64,000 bases of DNA from Planctomycetota bacterium (GTDB taxonomy: Bacteria; Planctomycetota; UBA1135; GCA-002686595), in the NCBI GenBank assembly GCA_016795325.1, contig JAEUHY010000035.1, positions 124,001 through 188,000 of the forward strand, in the 5' to 3' direction. The position numbers were made by a program, and so were the translations under genes. The notes under the pieces are model-generated. The model ran no database searches. It saw nothing but the letters and a program-made list of their open reading frames with translations, and was not told the DNA's origin. Numbering within the stretch: position 1 is the stretch's first letter; every line of letters starts with the position of its first letter. Shown here one piece after another: positions 38,521-49,008 of the stretch.

Positions 38521-38533
38521 TGTGCCTCGCACC

Positions 38534-39589
38534 ATGCTGTTCACACTGCGAGTCTGCGCGTTCCTCCTGGCCGCGGCGCCGATCGCCCGGCCGCAGTCCG
38601 AGGCCCCCGTCGCCGCGCCGCAGCAAGCGGCGCCGACTCCGTGGAAGGAAACTCGCGGGCCGCGCGCCCCGGCGCACTTCGACGAAGAGTGGCGCGATGA
38701 GCAGCGCGAGCGCGACGTGCCCGTGCGCATCTGGCATCCCAAGGAAGGCGACGGGCTGCCGGTCGTGATCTTCAGCCACGGCCTGGGCGGAGCGCGTGAG
38801 AACTACGCGCACTTGGGGCAGCATTGGTCGAGCCACGGTTACGTGGTCGTGCACGTGCAGCACATCGGCAGCGACGACGCCGTGTGGCGCGACTCGAAGC
38901 GGCCCATGGAGTCCATGCAGCGCGCCGTCAGCGATCTCGACAACTTGCTCAACCGGCCGCGCGATGTTTCGTTCGCGCTCGACGAACTGGCGCGCCGCGC
39001 GCAGCTCGAGGACTGGCCCCTGCGCGGCCGACTCGACCTCGCCCGCGTCGGCGTCGCAGGTCACTCCTTCGGCGCGTACACGGCGCTGTGCGCCGCGGGC
39101 CGCGACCTCGTGGTCCCGCTGACGCGCGAAAAGCTCGTGCTCGCCGATCCGCGCCTGAAGTGCGCCATCGCGATGAGTCCGCAAGGCAATGCGCGCGAGC
39201 GCGCCAACGGCACGTGGGAGCGATTCGCCACGCCGGTGCTGCACATGACCGGCACGCGCGACGAGAGCCCGATCCGCGGCGACGCGACGCCCGCGGAGCG
39301 ACGTATTCCGTTCGACACGATCACGCGCGCCGAGCAGTACCTGCTGATCCTCGAGGGCGCGCAGCACCACGCGTTCGGCGACTCGCCGGCCGGGCTGCGC
39401 GGCGCTCGCAACCCCGCGCACGAGCCGCTGATCTTGTCGAGTTCGACCGCGTTCCTCGACGCCTACCTGCGCGGGGACGCGCAGGCGCTCGCCTGGCTGC
39501 GCGACGGCGGTTTCGCCGCGCGTTTGGCGCAGCACGGGACCTTCGAGTCCAAGTCGCCGGCCGTCGTTTCCGGCGGCGAGGCGCGCTGA
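38534..39589 (+). CDS. Secreted alpha/beta-hydrolase (PAF-acetylhydrolase/dienelactone-hydrolase-like)
   Basis: 351 residues with a signal peptide (MLFTLRVCAFLLAAAPIA). The fold signatures are the oxyanion loop FSHGLGG, the nucleophile elbow GHSFGA, an acid in HMTGTRDESP and the catalytic histidine in GAQHHAFGD. The order and length match platelet-activating-factor acetylhydrolase-like and predicted dienelactone hydrolases found in planctomycetes. Likely a periplasmic or surface esterase; substrate unknown. The following Cys-rich gene has its own promoter element. Confidence 0.85.
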   Translation: MLFTLRVCAFLLAAAPIARPQSEAPVAAPQQAAPTPWKETRGPRAPAHFDEEWRDEQRERDVPVRIWHPKEGDGLPVVIFSHGLGGARENYAHLGQHWSSHGYVVVHVQHIGSDDAVWRDSKRPMESMQRAVSDLDNLLNRPRDVSFALDELARRAQLEDWPLRGRLDLARVGVAGHSFGAYTALCAAGRDLVVPLTREKLVLADPRLKCAIAMSPQGNARERANGTWERFATPVLHMTGTRDESPIRGDATPAERRIPFDTITRAEQYLLILEGAQHHAFGDSPAGLRGARNPAHEPLILSSSTAFLDAYLRGDAQALAWLRDGGFAARLAQHGTFESKSPAVVSGGEAR

Positions 39590-39624
39590 GGCTCGGCGCC
39601 AAAGCGCTTTCGAGCGCGAAATCC

Positions 39625-39653
39625 GTCCAGTCCGGAGACGGCCCCTCACTTGG
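39625..39653 (+). promoter_or_regulatory. Bipartite element of the Cys-rich family, copy 1
   Basis: GTCCAG, 16 bases, CACTTGG, ending 65 bases before the ATG at 39719. The same pair with 16 or 17 bases between precedes both other family members at a similar distance. The spacing fits -35/-10 elements of an ECF-type promoter. Confidence 0.6.
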
Positions 39654-39718
39654 ATCGCGTCGGCGCCCACGCGGCGCCCTTCCCGATCCTCAATTTCTCG
39701 GACTCAAGGATTTCGACC

Positions 39719-40939
39719 ATGTTGCGCTCCCTCACGTTCGCAGTGCTCACGCTCGCGTTCGGCGCCTTCACCACTCCGGAGGCCCAGGCGCAATGCGGGC
39801 TGCCCGACAATCTCGACGGCGGTCCGTGCTGCGCGCCCGCCGCGGTCAACTTGCCGGCCTTTCCCCAGATGGTCGGCCAATCGGCGCTGTGGATGTGCTT
39901 CGACAACTGCGCGCTCTCGCTGCAGCGCCCGTTCTGCGCGACGATCGGCAAGCCGCTGCCGGTGAAGATCAACAACCAGAACGTGTGCGGTCAGTACAAC
40001 GCGCGCATCCAGCTCAAGGACTGCGGAACGAACCAGACGCACTGGTCGGGCGGTCTGCGGCTCGACTACTCGCGCACCTGGACGGCCTCGCAGCTGCCCG
40101 GCGCGCTCAACCTCACCGTGTGGCGCTTCGTGATCAACGGCGACCTGATCCCGTCTGCCGCCGTGCCGAACAACCCGTGCGAGCGCCCGGCCTCGCTGTC
40201 GATGTTCAACCGCGTGTACTTCTCGGGCCACATCGACTACGCCTTCGACTGCTTCACCAACACCTGGAGCGTGGCCTGGTCGCTCAACCACGAGTGCGAC
40301 GCGGTGCACCACACGCCCAACTCCGCGCGCCCCGCGCCCACGAGCGGCTTCGATGCCGGCCGCACGTTCTCGATCGTCGGGCCGGGGATCGGCTTCGTGC
40401 CCGCGCCCACCACGACGGCGGTCGCCGCGGGCAACTTCACGAGCGCGAGCCTGCGCCGCAACAACTGGAGCGCCGCGCCCGGAATCTGCACGTACCGCGA
40501 GCCGCTCTTCGGCGGCGTCAACCCCTTCAATCCCTTCTGCGTGTGCGCTTCGATCCAACCCGCGGCCGGTCAGTTCATCGACACGCTGGTCTTCGGCCAG
40601 GGCCAGTGCGGCAGCGGCGTGTTCCCGACGCCGAACAGTCACTTCGCGCAGAAGCGCATCGGCTCGTGGACCAACCCGGGCGTGTACCCCGGCCTGCAGG
40701 ACGTGTCCTTCGGCTTCGGTGAGATGGCCGTGGGCGACGGCTGCACGGGCGCCACGACCAACGAGTGGTTCGAGGGCGCGCTCACCTTCGGCGGCTTCTT
40801 CGCCGTCGACATCCAGGGGCTGCCGCTCGGCCCGCAGTTCATCGACCTGGAGTCGTGCAACACCTCGCCGAACAACGCGTCGACGCGCATCGGCGCGGCG
40901 CACGTCAGCTACAAGCTCTTCAACTCGAACCAGCCGTAA
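39719..40939 (+). CDS. Cys-rich secreted protein, paralogue A (unknown function)
   Basis: 406 residues with a signal peptide cut near PEAQA. I do not recognise a named family. The mature protein opens CGLPDNLDGGPCCAP and has 17 cysteines, all conserved in the two paralogues at 51057 and 52613, so it is probably disulfide-rich. Shared blocks include HWSGGLRLDYSRTW, CERPASL, YFSGHIDYAFDC and the possible metal-binding cluster NHECDAVHH (H191, E192, C193, D194, H197, H198). The end has WFEGALTFGGFF and ESCNTSPNN. No enzyme signature or surface-anchoring motif is seen. It may be a structural, surface-layer or matrix protein or an unrecognised hydrolase. A sequence resembling a weak Shine-Dalgarno (AAGGAT) precedes the ATG; a strong terminator follows. 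Confidence 0.85.
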   Translation: MLRSLTFAVLTLAFGAFTTPEAQAQCGLPDNLDGGPCCAPAAVNLPAFPQMVGQSALWMCFDNCALSLQRPFCATIGKPLPVKINNQNVCGQYNARIQLKDCGTNQTHWSGGLRLDYSRTWTASQLPGALNLTVWRFVINGDLIPSAAVPNNPCERPASLSMFNRVYFSGHIDYAFDCFTNTWSVAWSLNHECDAVHHTPNSARPAPTSGFDAGRTFSIVGPGIGFVPAPTTTAVAAGNFTSASLRRNNWSAAPGICTYREPLFGGVNPFNPFCVCASIQPAAGQFIDTLVFGQGQCGSGVFPTPNSHFAQKRIGSWTNPGVYPGLQDVSFGFGEMAVGDGCTGATTNEWFEGALTFGGFFAVDIQGLPLGPQFIDLESCNTSPNNASTRIGAAHVSYKLFNSNQP

Positions 40940-40978
40940 CTGACTCGCCCGGCGCGACAGCGCGCACCACAAACTCGC

Positions 40979-41012
40979 GGAGCCTGCCGACGCCATCGCG
41001 TCGGCAGGCTCC
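40979..41012. terminator. Perfect 15-bp hairpin between converging genes
   Basis: GGAGCCTGCCGACGC and GCGTCGGCAGGCTCC pair perfectly around a 4-base loop. It lies 39 bases after the Cys-rich gene stop and 48 bases after the lepA stop on the other strand, so it can serve both. No long U-tract, but GTGTGGTTT follows on the plus strand. Confidence 0.7.
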
Positions 41013-41060
41013 GTGTGGTTTCGAGCGGACCCGTCGAGTGCGAAGCGGACCGCTTGTGGC

Positions 41061-42875
<1,815 letters not shown>

Positions 42876-42929
42876 GGAAAGCTCGAGTGGCCGACGGCGC
42901 AGGGCGCAGCCGGAAAGATGGGGGCGAAG

Positions 42930-42935
42930 AGTATA
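42930..42935 (-). promoter_or_regulatory. Candidate -10 (TATACT) of lepA
   Basis: TATACT on the minus strand is close to the consensus TATAAT and would give a leader of about 47 bases, unlike the leaderless pattern elsewhere. Confidence 0.45.
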
Positions 42936-43062
42936 CGCGCGGGACGTTGCCGCTCGCGGAGCGCGCGGCGGGCGGCGGGGAATTGGCTGTCACGGAGCGG
43001 CGGCTGCAGCCGTAAGCGGGGCGTCCCTTCCAAAAGCAACCGCCATCGGATCCGCACTCCAC

Positions 43063-44142
43063 ATGCAGCAAGCACTCCTCAAGCTCTCCGCCCTCGTCCT
43101 GACCGCCGCCGCGGCGACGGCTCAAGGCACGGTCTACACCCAATCCAACGACGCCGCGGGCAACGCCGTGCTCACCTTCCAACGCACGGGCGTCACGCTC
43201 TCGCCCGCGGGCTCGGTTTCGACGGGCGGTCTGGGCGCCGGCAGCGGCCTGGGCTCCCAAGGTTCGGTCACCCTCACGCGCGACGCGCGCTTCCTGCTCG
43301 TCGTCAACGCCGGTTCGAACGATGTGAGCGTGTTCGAACGCACGCCCGCCGGACTGGTGCTGGTCGACCGCGAGCCGTCGCGCGGCATGCGCCCCACGAG
43401 CGTCAGCGAACGGCTCGGGCGCGTGTACGTGCTCAACGCGGGAACGAACCCGAACGTCGCCGGCTTCCTGCTGACCATGGCGGGCGATCTGGTCCCCGAC
43501 GCTGCGGCCCCGGCGCCGCTCGCCAACGGTTCGGCGCCGGCGCGAGTCGCCATCGGCCCGGGCGGAGCGCAAGTCTTCGTGACCGAACGCGCGACCAACT
43601 TGATCGACGTGTTCGCCATCCAGCCCGGCGGCGCGCTCGGCGCTCCGGCGCAGATCGCCTCGGCGGGCGTGACGCCGTTCGGTTTCGAGTTCGGGCGCAA
43701 CGACACCTTGATCGTCTCCGAGGCCGCGGGCGGCGCAGCGGGCGCGAGCACCGTCAGCTCGTACCGCATCGGCATCGGCGCGCTCACGCCCATCACGGCG
43801 GCGCTCCCGACCAACCAGTCCGCCGCGTGCTGGGTCGTGCTCGCGCGCCAGCAGCGCTACGCCTACACGACCAACGCGGCGAGCGGCACGCTCACCGGCT
43901 ACCTCGTGACGCCCGGCGCCGGAGCGTTGACGCGTCTGGACGCGAGCGGAGCCACCGGCAACCTCGGCGCCGGCGCCAATCCGCTCGACGCAGTGACCAC
44001 CGTCGACGGCAAGTACCTGTTCGTGCTCTCGCCCGCGACGAACGAGATCGCCGCGTTCTTCGTGCGCGCCGACGGCACGCTCGAGAAGCTGCCCAGTCAG
44101 TTCGGCCTGCCCAGCACGGCGTACGGATTGGCGGCCCGCTGA
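43063..44142 (+). CDS. Secreted lactonase-like seven-bladed beta-propeller protein
   Basis: 359 residues with a signal peptide (LSALVLTAAAATAQG). Seven repeating blades carry motifs such as VTLTRDARFLLVVNAGSNDV, YVLNAGTNPNVAGF, VFVTERATNLIDVF and VDGKYLFVLSPATNEIAAF, as in the YncE/6-phosphogluconolactonase-like (PF10282) superfamily. Catalytic lactonase residues cannot be confirmed by eye, and many relatives are non-enzymatic periplasmic binding propellers. Stands between lepA (divergent) and the sigma/FecR pair. Confidence 0.85.
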   Translation: MQQALLKLSALVLTAAAATAQGTVYTQSNDAAGNAVLTFQRTGVTLSPAGSVSTGGLGAGSGLGSQGSVTLTRDARFLLVVNAGSNDVSVFERTPAGLVLVDREPSRGMRPTSVSERLGRVYVLNAGTNPNVAGFLLTMAGDLVPDAAAPAPLANGSAPARVAIGPGGAQVFVTERATNLIDVFAIQPGGALGAPAQIASAGVTPFGFEFGRNDTLIVSEAAGGAAGASTVSSYRIGIGALTPITAALPTNQSAACWVVLARQQRYAYTTNAASGTLTGYLVTPGAGALTRLDASGATGNLGAGANPLDAVTTVDGKYLFVLSPATNEIAAFFVRADGTLEKLPSQFGLPSTAYGLAAR

Positions 44143-44200
44143 TGCCGCGCCGAGCTGCACGCCGGCCGCGAGGCGTTACGTTGCGCGCTCGAACGCGAAG

Positions 44201-44836
44201 GTGACGCACGAATCGACCAGCTCCGCCCCCGCGCCCGGTCGCCGCCTGCCTGCGAGCGGCGACCGGGCTACGTCGTTTGGATTCGACCTCGCCGCGCGCC
44301 AGGCGCTGGCGCGCGGCGATCGCGAGCAGCTCGCGCGCTTGTTCGACCTCGCGTTCGAGCGCGTGCACGGCTACATCGCACGCATGGTGGCCGACGAGCA
44401 CATCGCCGAGGACCTCGTGCAGGACTCGTTCGTGCGCATCCAGCGCGGGCTCGCCACGTACCGCCCCGAGTGCGCCCTGCGCCCATGGCTGTTCACGATC
44501 GCCAGCAACGTCCTGCGCGACCACTTCGCGGCGCGCCGCCAGGCGGCGCTCGACGTGGACGCGCTCGCCGCCGAGCCCGTCGATCGGCACGAGGCGCCCA
44601 GCGTTCGCGTCGAACACTCCGAACGCGCCGCCGCCGCACGCGCCGCGCTCGCCACGCTCTCCGAACAGGCGCGGGCCGTTATCGTGCTCCGGCACTTCGA
44701 GGGGCTGAGCTACGTCGAGATCGCGGCCGCGCTGCGCATCTCGGAGGACACGGCGCGCCAGCGCTACGTGCGCGGGCTCGCCAAGCTGCGCGTGCGGCTC
44801 GTGTCCTTCGCTCCCAAGGCAGGAGAACCGTCGTGA
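44201..44836 (+). CDS. ECF sigma factor paired with a FecR-like protein
   Basis: 211 residues from a GTG start. Region 2 (about 45-105) contains IAEDLVQDSFVRIQRGLATY and RPWLFTIASNVLRDHF. Region 4 (about 150-200) contains LSEQARAVIVLRHFEGLSYVEIAAAL and the recognition helix SEDTARQRYVRGLAKLR. The stop overlaps the GTG of the next gene (GTGA), coupling its translation to a FecR-domain protein. This is a standard sigma/regulator pair for surface signalling or stress. An N-terminal extension of about 30 residues is low-complexity. Confidence 0.92.
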   Translation: MTHESTSSAPAPGRRLPASGDRATSFGFDLAARQALARGDREQLARLFDLAFERVHGYIARMVADEHIAEDLVQDSFVRIQRGLATYRPECALRPWLFTIASNVLRDHFAARRQAALDVDALAAEPVDRHEAPSVRVEHSERAAAARAALATLSEQARAVIVLRHFEGLSYVEIAAALRISEDTARQRYVRGLAKLRVRLVSFAPKAGEPS

Positions 44837-45714
44837 ACCACCCGCCCAGCGACGAACACGAGCCGCGCCCGGAGCCGCATCCCGAGCCGTGGCTCGCGGA
44901 CGCTCTCGACGAACTGCGTCCGGCGGCGCCGCGCGCGGAACTGCGTGCTTCGCTGCGCGCACGCTTCGTGGGCGGCGACGCCCCGGCGGGGCAGGAGCAC
45001 ACCGAGCCGTCCGCGGCGTCCCCGCGAGCGCCTCGCAGCCCGCGCACGCAGCGGCCGGCGAGCGTTGGCCCCACGGCCCGTTGGCGCGCCATCGCGCTCG
45101 CGACGCTGGCCGCCGCCATCGCGGCGTTCGTGTTCCTCCGCTCCGCGCCGCCGCCGCGCGTCGAACTCGTGGCAAGCGAGGCGTCCGACGTCACGCTCGA
45201 CGGCGCTCCCGTCGCGCTCGACGAGCTCGAGGAGCGCCTGCTCGCCGGCGCGACCGTGCGCAACGCCGCGAACGCCGTGCGTCTGCGCCTCGACGACGTG
45301 GCGCTGGTCGAACTCGCGCCGCACACCGAGCTCACGCTGCGTCCGTGGGGGCCTGGCGGCGACGGCGAAGCGCGTCTCGAGCTTCGACGCGGCGGCGTGC
45401 GCGTCGTGACCGCGCCCACCTTCGCGCCGCGCCGCCTCACGGTCGCGGCGCCGCACGCGGAGGTGGCCGTCGTCGGCACCGAGTTCGGCGTCGACGTCGT
45501 CGAAGGTAGCGGCACGTGCGTGTGTTGCACGCACGGCCGCGTCGCGGTCCGCGCGCTCGGCCGCGAGAGCGTCGAACAACTCGCTGCGGGAGAGATGGCG
45601 TTCTGCTTCAGCTCGCGCGCCGAACCGATGCGCGGCCCCGTGAAGGACGACCACTCCGCGGCCGTCATCGCGCTCCGCCGCTTCGAGTGGCCCGCGGCGA
45701 AAGCGCCGCGCTAG
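44833..45714 (+). CDS. FecR-domain transmembrane regulator
   Basis: 293 residues. The first 80 are cytoplasmic, charged and Pro-rich, a probable sigma-contact region. A membrane helix spans about 86-103. The periplasmic part (110-265) is a FecR domain (TVRNAANAVRLRLDDVALVEL, LRRGGVRV, TVAAPHAEVAVVGTEFGVDV). An unusual cluster CVCC (about 233) and a nearby second Cys/Phe stretch could bind metal or form disulfides. It probably controls the sigma factor encoded immediately upstream. No TonB-dependent receptor is next to it, so the signal is not necessarily iron. Its stop codon overlaps that of converging rdgB. Confidence 0.87.
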   Translation: MNHPPSDEHEPRPEPHPEPWLADALDELRPAAPRAELRASLRARFVGGDAPAGQEHTEPSAASPRAPRSPRTQRPASVGPTARWRAIALATLAAAIAAFVFLRSAPPPRVELVASEASDVTLDGAPVALDELEERLLAGATVRNAANAVRLRLDDVALVELAPHTELTLRPWGPGGDGEARLELRRGGVRVVTAPTFAPRRLTVAAPHAEVAVVGTEFGVDVVEGSGTCVCCTHGRVAVRALGRESVEQLAAGEMAFCFSSRAEPMRGPVKDDHSAAVIALRRFEWPAAKAPR

Positions 45715-46322
45715 CGCGGCAAGTGCTCCAGCCCGGCGAGCAACAGGCGCAGCGCGCGCCCGCGGTGGCTGACCGCGATCTTCTCGGCCGGCGCAAGCTC
45801 GGCGAAGCCTTTGCCGGTCTGCGCAAAGCCGGGTTCGCTGAACTCGAACAGCGGGTCGTAGCCGAAGTCGCCGTCGCCGCGCGGGCCGTGGAGGATGCGG
45901 CCGCGCGCCGCGCCCTGCACCTCGAGCGCGATCGAGCCATCCGGCCGCACGAGGCACAGCGCGCACACGAACTGCGCGCCGCGGCGCTCGTCGGGCACGG
46001 CGGCGAGCTTATCGAGCAGCAGGCGGTTGTTCGCGGCGTCGTCGCCGTGCACGCCGGCGAAGCGAGCGCTGAGCACGCCGGGAGCGCCGCCGAGCGCGTC
46101 GACCTCGAGTCCGCTGTCGTCGGCGAGCGACCACAGCCGACTTGCGCGCGCCGCGCTGAGCGCCTTCTTCGCCGCGTTGCCGCGGAATGTCGGCGCGTCT
46201 TCCACGACGTCCGCGATGCCGCCGACGTCGCCGGGCAACACGACCTCGAAGCCCAGCGGCGCGAGCGCGGCTGAGAACTCGCGGTGCTTCTTCTTGTTCT
46301 GGCTGGCAAGCAACAATCGCAT
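45711..46322 (-). CDS. rdgB: XTP/dITP diphosphatase (RdgB/HAM1)
   Basis: 203 residues. The family opening (MRLLLASQNKKKHREF), the substrate loop FRGNAAKKAL, ADDSGLEVDALGG with the catalytic aspartates, and FGYDPLF near the end are all present. It removes deaminated purine nucleotides (dITP, XTP) to stop their entry into DNA. Cytoplasmic, standard length. A second possible ATG lies two codons upstream; the shorter form matches the family. The stop overlaps the FecR stop inside a CTAG. Confidence 0.95.
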   Translation of the reverse strand: MRLLLASQNKKKHREFSAALAPLGFEVVLPGDVGGIADVVEDAPTFRGNAAKKALSAARASRLWSLADDSGLEVDALGGAPGVLSARFAGVHGDDAANNRLLLDKLAAVPDERRGAQFVCALCLVRPDGSIALEVQGAARGRILHGPRGDGDFGYDPLFEFSEPGFAQTGKGFAELAPAEKIAVSHRGRALRLLLAGLEHLPR

Positions 46323-46399
46323 CGTCATCGCGCTCGGCCTCGTGTTCGGACTCCCGCGCCCACGCGGCGGGCGCGCAAGATAGCGGCCGACGGCTACGG

Positions 46400-46417
46400 G
46401 GCGTGGCATGATGGCCG
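46400..46417 (+). repeat. 18-bp direct repeat, copy 1 (candidate promoter)
   Basis: GGCGTGGCATGATGGCCG occurs identically here and at 47083-47100, before the small unknown gene and the sialidase gene. TGGCATGAT could be an extended -10. No matching -35 was found. Confidence 0.4.
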
Positions 46418-46531
46418 CCGTTTCGCGCGCCGCCGAAACCAGCCGGACCAACCTGCGCCGGAGTTGCGCGGGCGGTCGCGGCCTTACGCCGCAGGCGGTG
46501 CTTCAAGTCCTTGAAAGACGGAGCTGTGTGC

Positions 46532-46879
46532 ATGACCACCGAGCAGTTCGTCAGCATCTTGCGATCGGTCGTTCGGGACGCGACGGTGGCGAACGTTCCC
46601 AAGACGCTCGCCCATCCGCCGGGGAGAGCGCCGGCGGCCGACCTCGTGGCGCTGTCCAAGTGGTATCGCGGTCTCCCACCGGAAGATCAGCTCATGCTCC
46701 GACGCGTGGTCGAGTACTCGGTCGATGCGACGATGTTCCACGTGCTGTGTGTACTGGACGGCGCCGCCGCGATCGAGGACCCGGGCGAGCGGGGAGAACT
46801 CGTGCTCGAGCACGTCGGACCGCGCGGACGCACGCGACTGAACGACCCCGCTGCCGACTCGCTCCACGAGCTTTGGTGA
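46532..46879 (+). CDS. Small conserved-type protein of unknown function
   Basis: 115 residues, soluble, mostly helical by composition (LRRVVEYSVDATMFHVLCVLDGAAAIE). I do not recognise a domain. A GGAG sequence 8 bases before the ATG at 46532 supports this start over one seven codons upstream. Acidic, with no signal or membrane helix. Codon use matches its neighbours. It stands alone between rdgB and the sialidase gene; the shared 18-bp repeat upstream suggests it is transcribed like the sialidase gene, but nothing more is known. Confidence 0.65.
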   Translation: MTTEQFVSILRSVVRDATVANVPKTLAHPPGRAPAADLVALSKWYRGLPPEDQLMLRRVVEYSVDATMFHVLCVLDGAAAIEDPGERGELVLEHVGPRGRTRLNDPAADSLHELW

Positions 46880-47082
46880 GGCGCCAACGTCTCGCGGGCG
46901 AGCCCGCACGGCACGCGCGGAAAACTCGCTGCTGCTCCGTGCACGGCGTCGGCGAGCCCACGCCGCTCAGCGCTCCGTGTTGCGCCGCTCGGATCCGTGG
47001 GCGGTGGGACCGGACGCGACCGCGCCGCATCCGAGCTGCTCGAGCCGGCTGGACTTCACGCACTCGCGCTACCCGGGCGCGA

Positions 47083-47100
47083 GGCGTGGCATGATGGCCG
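47083..47100 (+). repeat. 18-bp direct repeat, copy 2 (candidate promoter)
   Basis: Identical to 46400-46417; here it ends 48 bases before the sialidase start. Confidence 0.4.
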
Positions 47101-47148
47101 TCGCACTCGGCGAAGTCGGATTCCCCTGTCGAGCCCCGGTGCGCCGCC

Positions 47149-48276
47149 ATGTTCGTCCTTCCACTTGCAGTTTTCGCCGCCCAACAAGCTGCAGCGGCCG
47201 AAGTCGCGCCCCAGGCGCTGCGGGTCCCGCAGCTCGAGTTCGCGCGCGAACGTTGGGCCGTCGTCGACCGCGAGCCCGGGCAGTACCTCGGCCACCCGAG
47301 CACGGTGCTGCTCGGGGACGGCGAGACCATCCTGTGCGCGTACCCCAAGGGGCACGGCAAGGGCGCGATTCTGCTCAAGCGCAGTGACGACGGCGGAGTG
47401 ACTTGGTCGGAGCGTTTGCCGACGCCCGCGAGCTGGGCGACGAGTCAGGAAACGCCCACGCTGTTCCGCGTCGCGCGCCCCGCGGGGGGAGCGCGGTTGC
47501 TCTTGTTTTCTGGCTTGCACCCGATCCGCCAGGCGCACTCCGACGACGAAGGTCGCACGTGGAGCGAGCTCGCGCCCGTCGGCGACTGGGGCGGCATCGT
47601 CGCGATGGCCTCGCTCGAGCAGTTCGCGGACGGACGCCTGCTCGCGTTCTTTCACGACGACGGGCGCTTCATCGGCGCCGCGCAAGCGCCGAGCGACGGA
47701 CACAAGTTCCATGTCTACGTGAGCGAGTCAACGGACTGCGGAGCAAGTTGGAGCGCACCGCGCGCGATTGCCAGTCGCGCCGACGCGGACCTGTGCGAGC
47801 CGGGCGTCGTGCGCTCGCCCGACGGCGCTCGACTGGTTGCGCTGCTGCGCGAGAATCGGCGGCGCTTTCGCTCGTTCTTCACGCTTTCGTCGGACGAAGG
47901 CGCGAGCTGGAGCGAGCCGCGCGAGCTCGCGCCGGAGCTCACAGGCGATCGCCATGTCGCGCGCTACGCCGCCGATGGACGGCTGGTCATTTCGTTTCGA
48001 GACATGCTCGCCGGCAGCGCGAGCCAGGGCGATTGGATCCTGTGGGTCGGCGCGTTCGACGACGTGCTCGAAGGGCGCGCCGGCGCGTACCGCGTGCGGC
48101 TGGGAGACAGCCATAGCCCGTGGGACGCCGCGTACCCCGGCCTCGAGCGCCTGCCCGGCGGCGACTTCGTGTGCACCACCTACGGACATTGGGACGCGGG
48201 CGAAAAGCCGTACGTCGTCAGCGCGCGCTTCACGCTTCAAGAGTTCGATCAACGCCTCAAGCCGAGCGAAAAGTGA
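47149..48276 (+). CDS. Exo-alpha-sialidase-like (BNR/Asp-box) secreted protein
   Basis: 375 residues with a short hydrophobic signal (FVLPLAVFAAQQAAAA). Four Asp-boxes mark the beta-propeller: SDDGGVTW (79-86), SDDEGRTW (131-138), STDCGASW (194-201) and SSDEGASW (247-254). The sialidase arginine triad cannot be confirmed without a model, and many planctomycete relatives (with sulfatase-like or unknown glycan substrates) are called sialidase only by fold. It probably acts on polysaccharide or glycoprotein outside the cytoplasm. Its stop overlaps the GTG of the HAD gene. Confidence 0.85.
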   Translation: MFVLPLAVFAAQQAAAAEVAPQALRVPQLEFARERWAVVDREPGQYLGHPSTVLLGDGETILCAYPKGHGKGAILLKRSDDGGVTWSERLPTPASWATSQETPTLFRVARPAGGARLLLFSGLHPIRQAHSDDEGRTWSELAPVGDWGGIVAMASLEQFADGRLLAFFHDDGRFIGAAQAPSDGHKFHVYVSESTDCGASWSAPRAIASRADADLCEPGVVRSPDGARLVALLRENRRRFRSFFTLSSDEGASWSEPRELAPELTGDRHVARYAADGRLVISFRDMLAGSASQGDWILWVGAFDDVLEGRAGAYRVRLGDSHSPWDAAYPGLERLPGGDFVCTTYGHWDAGEKPYVVSARFTLQEFDQRLKPSEK

Positions 48277-48971
48277 GCGAGCCGGAGCTTCACGGATTGC
48301 CGCCGCGCGCGCCGTCGGGTCCTGTCGACACCGCGCTGTTCGATCTGGACGGCACGCTGATCGATTCGATCGAGCTGATCCGCCAGTCGTATGCGCACAC
48401 CTTGCGTGTGCATCGCAACTTCGAACCGCCGCTCGAATTCTGGATCGAAGGCCTGGGCCGGCCGCTGCGCTGGCAGTTCGCGCACTTCAGCGCGGACTCG
48501 GCCGAAATCGAAGCCATGGTCGCGACCTACCGCGCTTACAACCTCGCGCACCACGACGCGATGATCCGCGCCTTCGACGGCGCCGTGGAGGCGGTAGCGC
48601 AGTTGAAGGCGCGCGGCGTCAAGCTCGGCATCGTGACCAGCAAGATGCACGCGGGCGCGCTGCGCGGATTGAAGCACTGCGGCTTCGAAGGGCTGTTCGA
48701 CGCGGTCATCGGCGCCGACAACGTCGACGAGCACAAGCCGCACCCCGCGCCCGTGCGCGCCGCGCTCGCACAACTCGGCGCGAGCGCAGAGCGCGCCGTG
48801 ATGGTCGGCGATTCGCCGCACGACCTCTCATCGGGCCGTGCGGCCGGCGCGTTCACCGCCGCCGTCGCGTGGGGGCCCTTTCCGCCTGAGCGACTGCTCG
48901 CGACGGCGCCCGACTACTGGCTCGAGACGCCGCGTGAGATCGCTGCGCAGTTTCTAGCGGCGCGCGGCTGA
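48273..48971 (+). CDS. HAD-family phosphatase (PpaX/Gph-like)
   Basis: 232 residues from a GTG overlapping the previous stop (GTGA). HAD motif I FDLDGTLIDS, motif II TSKMHAG, the lysine in DEHKPHPAP and motif IV MVGDSPHD are intact, with an alpha-helical cap between. It is closest in style to pyrophosphatase PpaX or phosphoglycolate phosphatase; the substrate cannot be set. Cytoplasmic. Translational coupling to a secreted sialidase-like protein hints at sugar-phosphate turnover, but this is an inference from position only. Confidence 0.88.
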   Translation: MSEPELHGLPPRAPSGPVDTALFDLDGTLIDSIELIRQSYAHTLRVHRNFEPPLEFWIEGLGRPLRWQFAHFSADSAEIEAMVATYRAYNLAHHDAMIRAFDGAVEAVAQLKARGVKLGIVTSKMHAGALRGLKHCGFEGLFDAVIGADNVDEHKPHPAPVRAALAQLGASAERAVMVGDSPHDLSSGRAAGAFTAAVAWGPFPPERLLATAPDYWLETPREIAAQFLAARG

Positions 48972-49008
48972 CGCCTCGCTTGCGCGAGGCGCGTCGCCGC
49001 GCTCGGCG

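Noticed and set aside
46400..46420. Sigma-54 promoter (TGGC...GC)
   Set aside because: The GC at the -12 position is present in one repeat copy but not the other, and the TTGC part is absent from both.
46408..47094. A 228-codon plus-strand gene overlapping the small unknown gene
   Set aside because: The product is Arg/Pro/Ala-rich with no domain and its codon pattern is that of a shifted frame; the 115-residue gene has a Shine-Dalgarno and normal composition.
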